Assembly (NCBI GenBank): GCA_022749755.1 | Contig: CM040444.1 | Location: forward strand, 13,292,274 to 13,356,273 | Source of the DNA: Azadirachta indica | Taxonomy: Eukaryota; Streptophyta; Magnoliopsida; Sapindales; Meliaceae | DNA length: 64,000 nt | Direction of reading: 5' to 3' | Shown here: positions 34,841-47,578 of the stretch, one piece after another | Position numbering within the stretch: position 1 is the first letter of the stretch | Layout of the letters: each line of letters begins with the position of its first letter | Made by a program: the position numbers and the translations under genes | Notes under the pieces: generated by a model | Databases searched by the model: none | The model's input: the letters and a program-made list of their open reading frames with translations, nothing else | Told to the model about the DNA's origin: nothing

Positions 34841-37046
34841 TTACTCGAATGAAGGAGGCTTCCTAATCTTGGTAGCTTGCTCAAATCCGTATGCAATCTC
34901 TATTAGCTTTGGCTCTGTGCCCTTTAATCCCCCGAAGTAAATACCAAAAGGCTCGCCCTTACTATCATATCCAGCAGGAACGTTAATTCCCGGAAATCCA
35001 CCAATTGCAAGAACGCGAAAAAAGAGTAAACCAGGAGTCACCACTGCATCTAGCTTCTTCTCCCTCATCAACTTCTCCAATCCATTTCTCGAAAGATCTG
35101 CTAAATTTAACGCTGCTCTTTTCACCTCTCCTTCAAGTCCATCTGTGGCCTCTGCTATCTCAAATATATCCTGGCCATATTCCTCAGTCATTTCCTGCAC
35201 AATTAGCATCAATAACTCCCTATCAAGTATGAACTTCACTCATGTTGAGTATCTGTTGAACTGATGTGAAAACGCTGAGAGGCCTTAAGCACATAAATAC
35301 TTACCAATTTTGAGAATTTATTGTTGAATGCTATAACATCTGCCAGTGATCGTACTGGGGAAACAACTAGTTCTTTAAGGTATGCATTCAAGGCCACTTT
35401 GAACTCTGCTGCCATTGCTAACAATTCACCACTTGCAGTGTTATTCAAGATAACATCAAGATTGGCTATTTCCAGATTGTCCACCAAAATTGCACCCTGT
35501 TGTCTAAATTCAAACAGAAACCAATAAATGTTAATATGATAACTTGGTTGATTGAGGCTACTCAGCTTCAGTCAATTAACAAACACTTAAAAACTGCTTT
35601 TGTTTTGCTACCTTAATGTCTGGATATGGCGCTCAAAAGTTTTAGTAACATCAGATCCATTAGCAAAAGTAAAATTTAGATTCCTTAGAATCCCCAACCT
35701 CTTCCCTTTGAGTCCCTGAGGCTTGAGAAATTGTTTGTAGCCACCAGAAGGGATGTATTTTGATGCTTCTCTGGTTGCTTCATCATTTTTATCAAAGCCT
35801 ACTATGGCATCTAGAACATAAACACCGTCTGCAACGGACCTGGTAATTGGCCTGCATAAATTCAACGTGAGATGAGTCGTTCCTCCATTAATCATAATTT
35901 CAAGAGAAAATATTTATATAGTGTTCTACTAAGTCCCCTACTTCATTGCAGAAGAAGATAAGTCGAGTGAATGTAAATTCAACTAATTATTGAATTATAA
36001 AATAGCCGCATCATTAGCATTAGGCTTCTACTTTACCAAAACTTCAAGGGTGAAGTATGATATAGTGTTGATGACTGCAATATAGCAAGAAATATGGAGC
36101 ATTTTAAGATATATCATGATGCAGGGAAATTGTAGATGACATACCCAATAGTGTCCTGACTAGGAGAGATTGGGATGAAGCCATCTCGGCTAGTGAGGCC
36201 AACTGTTGGTTTAATACCCACAGCTGAGTTAGAACTAGATGGGCAGAAGATGGAGCCATCAGTCTCAGTCCCAAGCGATACTGCTACCATATTTGCTGCC
36301 ACTGATACGGCTGATCCACTACTTGATCCACATGTATCTGCCGACAAAACATAAGGATTCTGCACTCATAGTACGTAAGAACATTAACGTAAGATATATT
36401 TTAACTGTTGCTAACTGATTCAAGACAGAAGGATAAAATGAAATCAACTTGTAAAGAATAAAGAGCAAGCGTGATAAACTCATGGTTAAGGACTTGATTC
36501 TGGACTCACCCTTCCTTGGCCACTTCTAGCACACCAACCATTAGGTGCACCAAATGTCCTAAAATTAGACCACTCGCTCATGCTGGCCTTTCCCAATATA
36601 ATAGCCCCTGCCTTTCTCAACTTGGTAACAACAAATGCATCTCGGGCCACGACTGAGCCTAGCAACGCAAATGAACCAGCAGTTGTGTTCATTTTATCTT
36701 TGGTTGCTATGCTGTCCTTGACCAAAATGGGAATCCCATGTAAATCAAGCTTTGACCTTTCTGTTTTAGCTTCACGCTCTTCATCAGCCTTATCAGCTTC
36801 ATATAACGCATCTGGGTTCACCTCGATTACCCCTCTGAGTAGTGGATTGAGTCTGCTGATCTCTCCGAGGTAGAACTCGACGACCTTTCTCGACGTGAGT
36901 TGATTTTGGTTGAAAGCAAGTTTGAGATCGTTTATGGTTGCTTCTTTAATAGACGACGCATTGGTAGGAATGAAGATTGATTCTGTTGATAATATTGCTA
37001 GAACTATCAGAACTAGAAATGAGAAGATTGGAGAATTGGTAGCCAT
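34841..37046 (-). CDS. Amidase-signature protein F (five exons, intact)
   Basis: Exons: 37046-36510, 36359-36145, 35851-35612, 35503-35305 and 35194-34841, all GT/AG, spliced to 514 residues. Leader (MATNSPIFSFLVLIVLAILS). Triad: Lys110 (ILVKDSIATKD), Ser191 (CGSSSGS) and Ser215 (TETDGSIFCP). Small differences from A and B: DTCGSSS in place of DPCGSSS, and SRDGFIPISPSQDTIG. The C-terminus is the plain form ending KIRKPPSFE, so F has the unexpanded state of the C-terminal repeat seen in G and H. A TATATAAA lies about 220 bp upstream (about 37,266-37,273). Best-preserved member of the young group D-H. Probably secreted amide hydrolase; substrate unknown. Confidence 0.92.
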
Positions 37047-38575
37047 AATTGATCTTAGCTATTATGATGAAACTCAAGAATTGTCGACTCAACAGAGAGA
37101 CTAGGCGTTTTTGTTTGCGGGTCCAAATTAGATTAAATTAAAAGATTTAATCTTATTTATGAAGAAAAAATGACAATTCGAATCTGTTAATTGGATCAAT
37201 TAAGTCAACCCTGTAATTTAGAGAAAAAAGTTCAATTCATAATTACTGTGACTCAGCTCCACCTGTTTTATATACGCGTAAGGGAGATAGATCTCTAACC
37301 ACTTAAGCAACAAAATTCAACAACTTATTGGTTTAAAAGTTTGATTAAAATCGACTGCCATTTAAGTAATTATTTTTGAATTATTACTGCCGTATTTTTA
37401 TTACATAAAAATCTAAACTCGTTTATTAAATAGGTCTTTCAAGTTAACAATTAGTAATGGCCTCATGGTAGAAAATAAGACCCGAAAAATTATTTATTTT
37501 ATTTTCACTAATACCGTTAAAACAAAATGACTTTGAAAGAAAAAGTAGAAACAATGGAAACGTTAATATTATATCAATTGTACATATCTACTAACCTTTC
37601 ATAGCATAAATTAAATATGAACGCACTACCCTTAGCAAAATTGATTGAGAAAATTTTAATTGGGACATTTGACCAAATTAATTATTTCCCAATAAGATTA
37701 ATTCATTTTGATACGATGTTAACTATTAATTAAAAGAAAAAATGTCTGTTAGAAAATTAAACCAAGCTTAAGAATTAAGAAATTCTAGAAGGACTCAATT
37801 GCAGAAATTAAAGTAATTCGTACAAGTTTAGAATAGGAAACGTCTAGAAAGACCAAATTGAAAATGTCAAAAAGGTTAAGCGTATGTCAAATAGCGAAAA
37901 TTTTCGGTGGAAGCCGCGTGTCTGACTAGTCAAAGACAAATGCGAAATGTGTTTAAATTTAGTTAAGTCAGTTTTGACCGACTTTAATAGTTACATAAGG
38001 AGTTAAAGTCTTGGTTATAATGCATAGCAGACAGAAAGAGATTATAGAGAAAAATAAAGTAGCAAATAAGAAGAGAGAAAAGACTCTTAACGATTTTATG
38101 TGTCTGTATTTATATTATGCGTATAGTTATTTTATCAATAAAATTATTTTTATTGTGTCAGTACCATATGATATAAAAGGCTCTTATCACCGTTTGATAT
38201 CGTATTCATATCAAGAGCTACCCTAATTCCAACAATATCTCCAATCACTTTAATTCATACGATAAAAATTAATTAATTAATTAATTGCTCATTGATTAAC
38301 ACATGCACATTAATTAATTATTTTACTTGAGCAAGTGGACTTTGATTAATTTCCATGTGATCAGCTGTAATTATGACTGAATATCTTCCCTCTTTTTCTA
38401 GCAAGTTTCCTCAATACTATAAATTTTAGTTAGTAGGAATATAAATTTTTGTATATACAAATCTCACGAATACAAACTAATTAATTATGCGATCTTATTA
38501 AATACAACAATATTCATCTTATATCAATTTATATAAATAAAATTGATTTATTTCTAAAATTATTTCATATTGAAT
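37047..38575. other. Spacer upstream of amidase F
   Basis: Contains the amidase F 5' region. From about 38,230 on it is alignable with about 27,650 and with 34,140-34,215. The stretch at 37,740-38,225 (CTGTTAGAAAATTAAACCAA...) has slightly different composition and ends GAGCTACCCTAATTCCAACAA; it could be another insertion, because the flanking AATGTCT and AATATCTCCAATCA resemble contiguous sequence at 27,645, but I could not define its ends. Confidence 0.5.
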
Positions 38576-38583
38576 GAGCATAT

Positions 38584-41016
38584 AATAAGGGTGTTCATAA
38601 TGTAATTCAATCCGAGTAATTCAATCTGATATGTTTTTTAGTGGATCTGATGGATCCATAGATCGGGTTTAATTCAAAGATCTAAAATTCATTTACAATA
38701 GATTGGATTGTGCATTCCCAAAGTCAATATGCTAAAATTTGATCTATTCCATTAAAATTAATATAATAATATTTTAAATAAAATTATTTTTTATAATATA
38801 TAATTTTATTAAGATATTTATCATAAATTTAATAATTTTTAATTTTTTTAATTCAATAATTTTTAATAAAAATCTATAAGACCAATTCTCAGTCAATTAG
38901 TTTTCTTCATCCTAAACTTCCTAATTCTCATTCAAACTCCAAATAAAAATTTCAAATGTAATTTCTATATTAATATCTTAAATTAGTTTTAATCTTTTCT
39001 AATGATTACTAAATATTGGTGCTAAAGTCTTATATACAGTTATATACAATGAATTTTTTTTATAATTATATATAGTATTTATATTATTCAATTAATACAA
39101 TTATATTTGTGTTTATTAATGTTTAATTTGTACAATTTATTTTATTTCATATTATTGACTGATTGAATATTTCTTTGATATGGTGTTAAATTATTATATA
39201 CAACTATGTCTAATAAATTTGTTTTAATAATTATATGTAGTCTTGACATTATTCAATTAATACAATTATATTTGTGTTTATTAATGTTTAATTTGTACAA
39301 TTTATTTTATTTCATATTATTGACTGATTGAATATTTCTTTGATATGGTGTTAAATTATTATATACAACTATGTCTAATAAATTTGTTTTAATAATTATA
39401 TGTAGCTTGACATTATTCAATTAATACAATTATATTTGTGTTTATTAATGTTTAATTTGTACAATTTATTTTATTTCATATTATTGACTGATTGAATATT
39501 TCTTTGATATGGTGTTAAATTCTTATATACAACTATGTTTAATGAGTTTGTTTTGATAATTATATATAGTCTTTACATTATTCAATTAATACAATTATAT
39601 TTGTGTTTATTAATGTTTAATTTGTACAATTTATTTTATTTTATATTATTGACTAATTGAATATTTCTTTGATATGATGTTAAATTCTTATATAAAACTA
39701 TGTCTAATGAGTTTGTTTTGATAATTATATGTAGTCCTTACATTATTCAATTAATACAATTATATTTGTGTTTATTAATGTTTAATTTGTACAATTTATT
39801 TTATTTCATATTATTGACTAATTGAATATTTCTTTGATATGATGTTAAATTCTTATATACAACTATGTCTAATGAGTTTGTTTTTATAATTATATATAGT
39901 ATTTATATTATTCAATTAATACAATTATATTTGTGTTTGTTAATATTTAATTTGTACAATTTATTTTATTTCATATTATTGACTGATTGAATATTTCTTT
40001 GATATGGTGTTAAATTCTTATATACAACTATGTCTAATAAATTTGTTTTAATAATTATATGTAGTCTTTACATTATTCAATTAATACAATTATATTTGTG
40101 TTTATTAATGTTTAATTTGTATAATTTATTTTATTTCATATTATTGACTAATTGAATATTTCTTTGATATGATGTTAAATTCTTATATACAACTATGTCT
40201 AATGAGTTTGTTTTGATAATTATATGTAGTCTTTACAGTATTCAATTTATACAATTATATTTTTGCTTATTAATGCTTAATTTGTATAATTTATTTTTTA
40301 TATTATTGACTAAATGAATTTTTTTTATATTCATGTTAAATTCTTATATACAATTATTTTTAATGAGTTTATTTTGATAATTATATATAGACTTATCTAC
40401 ACTTATATCAATGGGTTTGTTAAATTCTTATATACAATTTTATTAGATTTATTATTTTCTAGTTTTTTCAATAATCAATGTATTTTATTTGCAATATACT
40501 TTCATTTTTTAAGTGAGATTTTTAAAGTGCTAAGAAAGTTACATTTGATATTACTTATTTTTTCTTGTTCAAATAATATTTGATAATAATATTGTATAAA
40601 TAGTTATAAGTTTTAATTATGTATACTTCTAAGCTTACCGTAATTTTTTTTATTTTTTTATTTTTTATGTAATTTTAAAGAACGCAATTTTTTATGTAAA
40701 AAACCCAATTATAATTATTTATATTATTCATTTTTTGTTATTCATTTTAAATGGGTATATTTATGTGGAAGTTTAAATAAATCATATAATATTTTCTTGA
40801 TTATCTTTGTTAATAAGATATAAATCAATATTAAAATTAAATATTTTTAGTTTATTTGGATCATCTGATCGAATTTGAAATTTTTTTAATAGATCAGATC
40901 AAATTCGATTCTTTCATATGATGGATCAAGTTGGATTGAAAAAATTTCAATCCATCATGTGATGGATTAGATATGAATTTGGTCAAATTCGCCCAATTTG
41001 ATCTGCTAAATACCTG
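38584..41016. mobile_element. hAT-like non-autonomous element, 2,433 bp, filled with 165-bp tandem repeats
   Basis: Flanked by an 8-bp direct repeat, slightly decayed (GAGCATAT at 38,576-38,583; TAGCACAT at 41,017-41,024). The unoccupied site GAGCACAT exists at 34,219-34,226 in the paralogous spacer. Ends: AATAAGGGTGTTCA on the left and, on the other strand, CAGGTATTTAGCAG on the right. Subterminal regions are rich in GATC/GGATTGAA words on both sides. No transposase frame. The 8-bp duplication suggests the hAT superfamily. Confidence 0.78.
39040..40400. repeat. 165-bp tandem repeat array, about 8 copies
   Basis: The landmark TACAATTATATTTGTG recurs at 39,096; 39,261; 39,425; 39,590; 39,755; 39,920 and 40,085, with a diverged copy at 40,250, so the period is 164-165 bp. 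Copies differ by a few substitutions and the outer copies are the most diverged, as expected for arrays homogenised from the centre. Confidence 0.93.
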
Positions 41017-41024
41017 TAGCACAT

Positions 41025-42222
41025 GCAATTCAATGAATGGTTCATAATTTTTTAAATTTAATTTCTTCTAATCACTATCATATGAATTTGTTATAAATAA
41101 TATAAGAAAGAGGATATGCAGATCTCTCGAGTTTGATTAATATTTAACTAAATTTTCATAAGATCAAAAAATCCAACCACTCATGTTTTATTGATTTTTT
41201 ACTATTCAAATTACTGTAAGATTTTAAGATAATTATATTCTTTAAATTTACACATTACCTCTAAATCATTGTTAGTTTTACGTTTTATTTTAATTAATTT
41301 GTAATTTTTTGAAATTAATTTGTCTATATTATTCAATTAATTTAGTTTATAAAATTATTAGAAGAGTAAAAAAATTAAATCATGAGAAAAACAAAAAATT
41401 TGCTAAATTTAAACCTGTTGCTTTCACCTATTGTAAGAGATTTTACTATTTTTTTTTTATTATTACAAGCCTATTTGTTATTTACAATCCACTCGCAATT
41501 TATGAGAACTCTACTACTTGAACTATCTAAAGTCTGCATATATAACAATTATTTAATTTAGTGCTGTCTTATATAGAATCCTAGGTTTATCTTGGTATAA
41601 ATATGTAATATTTGTTTTTATTAAATGTTACAAGTTTAAAATTATATTATTAATATTTCAATTATGTAGCTTCTACAAGTGATAATTGAGATAATTCAAT
41701 TTGCCTCGTTTGGAAATTTGATTAAACTATAAATAGATATTATCTATTTAAATTTTTAATTGGTGGCTTCTTTTACTGGAGGAAATTTTAAGTAGGTTAA
41801 ATTGATCATTTTCTTTTTTTAAGTCAGAAATTAAATAAGTTATTATTGTCAAACAAATTGTGATACAAGAAAAAAAATTATATAAATTGATATGACATTG
41901 TGTTATATATATTTTATTATTTTTCATTTATTATATTTAAAATTTATTTTCACTAATATCATAAAACAGTGGAATGGCGTAATAGCAAATTGACTTTTCA
42001 ATAACAGCAGAAACAAGGAAACAACACATTTCATTCAAAAGAAAAAGGAAAAACAGCCATGCAATGTCAACGGGATACAAAAATGTATGCTCACCTTTTA
42101 TTACTTCATATATAATTCATGCATGGCCAATCTTATGAGCATACAAATCTTTGTCATTATTACTGAAGATTGAATCAATTACTCGAACAAGGAGGCTTTA
42201 TAATCTTGATAGCTTGCTCAAA
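41025..42222. other. Spacer 3' of amidase G
   Basis: No gene. Paralogous to 27.95-28.41 plus 29.32-29.8 kb, and holds the empty site of the 901-bp solo LTR at about 41,727-41,745. The end (about 41,950-42,150) is the shared amidase 3' flank. Confidence 0.65.
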
Positions 42223-42695
42223 TCAATATGCAGTCTCTATGAGCTTTGGCTCTGTAGGAGGCTTTTTTCTAATCTTGGTAGCTTGCTCAAATCCGTATGC
42301 AATCTCTATGAGCTTTGTCTCTGTGCCGTTTAATCCCCCAAAGAAAATACCAAAAGGATGACCATTACGATCATAACCAGCAGGAACCGTAATCCCTGGA
42401 AATCCACCAATTGCAAGAACGGAACCAATGGATGAACCAGGAGCCACCACTGCATCTAGCGTGTTCTCTCTCATCAATTTCTCCAATCCGTTTCTCGAAA
42501 GAGTTGTTAAATTTGAAACTGCTTCTCTCACCTCTTCTTCACTGAAATTTGTATTCTGCGCGTACTCAAATATCACTTGCCTATATTCCTTAGTCATTTC
42601 CTGTATATATAATTAGCATAAATAACTCCCTATCAAGTATGAACTTCACTCATGTTGAGTATCTCTAGAATTGATCTGAAAATGCAGAGAAGCCT

Positions 42696-42733
<38 letters not shown>

Positions 42734-44534
42734 TTATATATATATACTTACCAATTCTGGGTTGTTCTCGTTGAATGCTATAACATCTGCCAGTGATCGT
42801 ACTGGGGATACCGGTAGTCCTTGAAGGTATGCATTCAAGGCCACTTTGAACTCTGCTACCAGTGCTAAGAATTCACCACTAGCATTGGGATCCAAGATAA
42901 CATCAATATTGGGTATTTCCAGATTGTCCACCAAAACTGCACCCTGTTGTCTAAAGTCAAACAAAGATCATTAAATGTTAATATGATAACTTGGTTGAGG
43001 CAACTCAGCTTCAGTCAATTGACAAACCGTTAAAACTGCTTTTCTTTTGCTACCTTAACGTCTGTGTATGGCGCTCGAAAGTTTCATTAACATCAGTCCC
43101 ATTAGCAGAAGTATGATTTAGACTCCTAAGAATCCCCAACCTCTTCCCATTGAGTCCCTGAGGCTTGAGAAATTGTTTGTAGCCACCAGGAGGGATGTAT
43201 TTTGATGCTTCTCTGGTTGCTTTATCATTCTGATCAAAGCCTACGATGGCATTGAGAACATAAACACCATCCACAACAGACCTGGTAATTGGCCTGCATA
43301 AATTCAACTGGAGATGAGTCCTTCCTTCCTCCATTAATCACAATTTCAAGGCAAAACGTGCATTTTCTGTTTGCTTCTCAAGTGAAAATATTTATACAGT
43401 GTTCTACCAAGTCCTCTGCTTCATTGCAGAGGAAGATGGGTGAATGTAAACCCAATTAATTGTGAATTATAAAATAGCTGCAGAATTGTGATAAGGATTC
43501 TACTTTAGCAAAACTTCAAGGGTTAAGTATGATATATTGTTGATGACTGCAATATGGCAGAAACATAGACCATTTTAAGATATATCATGATGCAGATAAA
43601 TTGTAGATGACATACCCAACAGTGTCCTGCCTAGGAGAGATTGGGATGACTCCATCGCGGCTAGTGAGACCAACTGTTGGTTTAATACCCACAGCTGAGT
43701 TAGAACTAGATGGGCATAAGATGGAGCCATCAGTCTCAGTCCCAAGCGATACAGCTACCATATTTGCTGCCACTGATACGGCTGATCCACTACTTGATCC
43801 ACATGGATTTGCCGATAAATTATAAGGATTCTGCACTCAAAGCAAGAACATTAACTTAAGATATATTTTAACTGTTGCCAACTGATTCGAGGCGGAAGGG
43901 TAAAGTGAAATCAACTTGTAAAGACACAGAAGCAAGTGTGTTAAACTCATGAGTTAGGAATTGATTCTGGACTTACCCTGCCCTGGCCACTTCTAGCACA
44001 CCAAGCACCTGGTGGACCCCCCCTAAAACCAGCCCACTCGCTCAAGCTAGCCTTTCCAAATATAATGGCCCCGGCATTTCTGAGCTTGGTAACAACGAAT
44101 GCATCTCGGCGCACAACTGAGCCTAGCAAAGCATATGAGCCAGCAGTCGTGTTCATTTGATCTTTGGTTGCTATATTGTCTTTCAGTAAAATGGGAATAC
44201 CGTGCAAATCAAGCTTTGACCTTTCCGCTTGAGCCTGACGCTCGTTATCAGCCGTATCAGCTTGAGATAACGCATCTGGATTCACCTCAATGACCCCTCT
44301 GAGCGACGAGTTGAGTCCTCTGATTTGTCCGAGGTAGAACTCGACGAGCTGTCTCGACGTGAGCTGTTTTTGCTCGAAAGCATGTTTGAGATCGCTTATA
44401 GTTGCTTCTTCTATATTGAAAGCATGGGTCGTAGTGAAGATAGACCCGCATGATAATACAGCAAGAAGTATCAGAAACAGAGATGAGAATAGCGAATGTG
44501 AAATGCTCAGCGATGAAGAAGAGAGAATGGCCAT
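42223..44534 (-). CDS. Amidase-signature protein G (five exons, intact core, repeated C-terminus)
   Basis: Exons: 44534-43977, 43830-43616, 43293-43054, 42950-42752 and 42600-42223, all GT/AG, spliced to 529 residues. The start at 44534 (MAILSSSSLSISHS) matches the family leader; the frame is open 28 codons further upstream, into sequence derived from a dirigent 5' flank. Triad: Lys118 (ILLKDNIATKD), Ser198 (CGSSSGS) and Ser222 (TETDGSILCP). The C-terminal 23-residue unit TEPKLIEIAYGFEQATKIRK + KPP is duplicated, and a GGA to TGA change in the second unit ends the protein at ETAY; the former tail FEQAIKIIKPP follows the stop. PGGP-rich FRGGPPGAWC replaces FGAPNGWC in exon 1. Probably a functional secreted amidase; substrate unknown. 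Confidence 0.88.
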
Positions 44535-46600
44535 AATAGACCTAGCAGTTTGCAGCTGTGATGGAAAAGATTGAAGCAAGAAAACCCTGGAAATGTAAAA
44601 TATTTCAGGAAATGCCATTGATTCACAGGGTAAGAATACATAAGAATATGGCGTGCAAATTCCGTACGTAAGTTCAGTTAATATCTCCCCTAATTATTAA
44701 TTGTGGGCATGGTTAGACATTGCAGTAATTGGCTCTTGTCAACATGTTTAATTGCAGTAGAGAATGATTAAAGTATTTGGCATTTTAGGCTCATGTTTTT
44801 CACAATTTGAACCTCAGCAGCCTTTTTTTTTTAAATTACTTTGCCTATATATTTAGAGTTATTTGGATTTCTCAAACATATATATTTTGCAAATAGGGAA
44901 TCTAATGCTCTAAACACTAAAAAATTAATAATGATAGTCGTAATAATACTATTAGAAACATCTTTTTGCGGTCTTTTCTTATCAAATTATGTGTGTATAT
45001 ATATATATATATTTATAGGATATCAAATTGAATACTACTTCAATATTTTGAATGATTAATTGTATATCAACTTATGTATCTAAGATATCAGATTGTGTTT
45101 TATACGTTGATTATTCATTATAAATTAATTATATCTTATATCTAATTTAATTTCAATTATTAATATTGATTGATTTAATGATTTGAAATTTGTGTGAAAA
45201 ATTTCAGCACTACTAGAGATAAAACTTTTAATATATGCAAAATTCTAAAATATATTTAACTGTTGTGACCTGATTATACGATTGCCACATAATTCACATT
45301 ATTGATTGTGATTAATTACTTTTGTGGCTAATGTTATTCAAGAATTTATATCATGGATATAAATTTTGAGAGTATACATTTTCAGCAAATAGATTAATGC
45401 GCTTGAAAAGTTAATGTTAATCCTCAAACAATGTTGAAAAAATGGATCACTCGATCTTTAACGGTATAGAGATTAGATTCTAATATTTGCTCTATTAAAT
45501 TAAGCTCTCATGATAACATTATAGTATTTAAGATCAAGATTAACATTAATCACTGCCATGAAAACTCCAGATAATACGCAAGATCAATCATTAATCCTGA
45601 TTTTTAAAAATTATGAATATAAATTAATACATGCATATGTAGTATTGCATCAAATATGGAGAGTGAAAATAACAGACAGGTAGACAATATGGACCATATA
45701 CGCAACTAAGCGTGAATTGTATAGGAGGACAGAAATCGAGGAGAGCCCATCAATATTTAATATTATTATTGATTGTCTTTTTTTTTAAAAAAAATAATAA
45801 AACAATGTATAATTTATTTAAACTTCCAATCAAATATATTATATATCCATTCAAAATAAACAACGAAATGAATATATAAATAGTTAATACATCTAATAAA
45901 AAAAAAATGAATTCAGTTCCTTACAATCATATCCTAAAATATTAATCATCATCAAATGTCGTGTTTTTCTCATGAAGTTGTATAAATTGAATAATATAAA
46001 AGTTATACATAATTATCAAAAGAAAATATAACTAATATAAAAAATTCAACTACTCAATAATATTAAAGAAAATTATTTGTACAAATTAAATTTTCATAGG
46101 CACAAATAAATTCAATGATATAAAAAATTATATAGATGTGCAGTTGTCAAAAAAACTCTCTAATTACATACCATAGTAATTAATTCAAATGATAAAAAAA
46201 TTATAATCTATTAAAAGATTGAAGATAATTTATATTAACTAAAAGTTTTTCTAATAGATAAAAAAAATACCCGAATGATGTTGAATTAAACGATTAACTT
46301 GATTGGAATTTTAATTGACTGATTAGATAGGATAGTCGAATTCGAAGTTTTAATTTTGATGTGTAAGAGTAGAAGGGAGTGGCGGCTTACGAGGAAGAAA
46401 GCAAAAATCCGTCGAAATCGGATTCAAGAAGCGAGATGAGGTTAATTTTTTTAATTATTATAATTGAGGTCTTTAAAATATTAAAAGTAACATTTGTTAT
46501 CAAACATAAAATACATTTAACAATTTGATCCCTATATATATTAAAAGATTATTTGTTATAAATATTAAATTTTTTAAATTTTATATTATTTTATAAAAAA
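44535..46600. other. AT-rich spacer upstream of amidase G
   Basis: 44,576-44,665 is derived from a dirigent 5' flank (see findings). The rest is AT-rich with a (TA)n tract near 44,997-45,011, and has no gene or repeat structure I can define. A GC-richer patch lies at 46,380-46,440. Confidence 0.5.
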
Positions 46601-47578
46601 ATAATTTTATAATTTAATATAATAAAAATAATATTATTATATTATTTTAGTAGATCGAATTCGATTCCGGTAGATTGATATTATAAATTCACAATCCAAT
46701 TCATGATGAGCGGATTTTAAATTTTCAAATCCAATTCAATTCATTTCTATCAAATGCATTAAATTCTTATTTATCCTTATTAATGTTTAATTTATGTTAT
46801 TTATTTTATTTTCGCATTGTTGACTAAAGGAATTTTTTTTATATTTGTGTTAAATTCTTATTTACAATTATGTCTAATGAGTTTGTTTCAATAATTATAT
46901 GTACTCTTTATATTATTCAATTATACAATTATATTTGTGCTTTTTAATGTTTAATCTGTGCAATTTATTTTTTTTCATATCATTGACTAATTAAAATTTC
47001 TTTTATATTGGTGCTAAATTACTTACAACTCTGTCTAATGAGTTTCTTTTGATAATTATATGTAATCTTTATACTATTCAATTTATAAAATTATATTTAT
47101 GCTTATAAATGTCTAATTTATGTAATTTATTTTACTTTTTGTATTATTGATTAATGTAATATTTTGTTTATATTATTGTTAAATTCTTATTTACAATTAT
47201 GAATTATGTCTAATGAGTTTGTTTTGATAATTATATGTAATCTTTATACTATTCAATTTACATAATTATATTTGTGCTTTTTAATGTTCATTTTGTGCAA
47301 TTTATTTTTTTATGTTATTGACTGATTGAAATCTCTTTTATATTGGTGCTAAATTTTTATTTACAATTATGTCGAATGAGTTTGTTTTGATAATTATATA
47401 TAATCTTTATATTATTTAATTTATATAATTATATTTACGCTTATTAATGTTTAATTTGGGTAATTTATTTTATTTTTGTACTATTGACTAAAGAAATATT
47501 TTTTTTTGTATTTGTGTTAAATTCTTATTTACAATTATGTATAATAAGTTTGTTTTGATAATTATATGTAGTCTTTAT

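Noticed and set aside
39040..40400. CRISPR array reading of the regular repeats
   Set aside because: The units are directly adjoining 165-bp repeats without unique spacers, in a plant nuclear genome.
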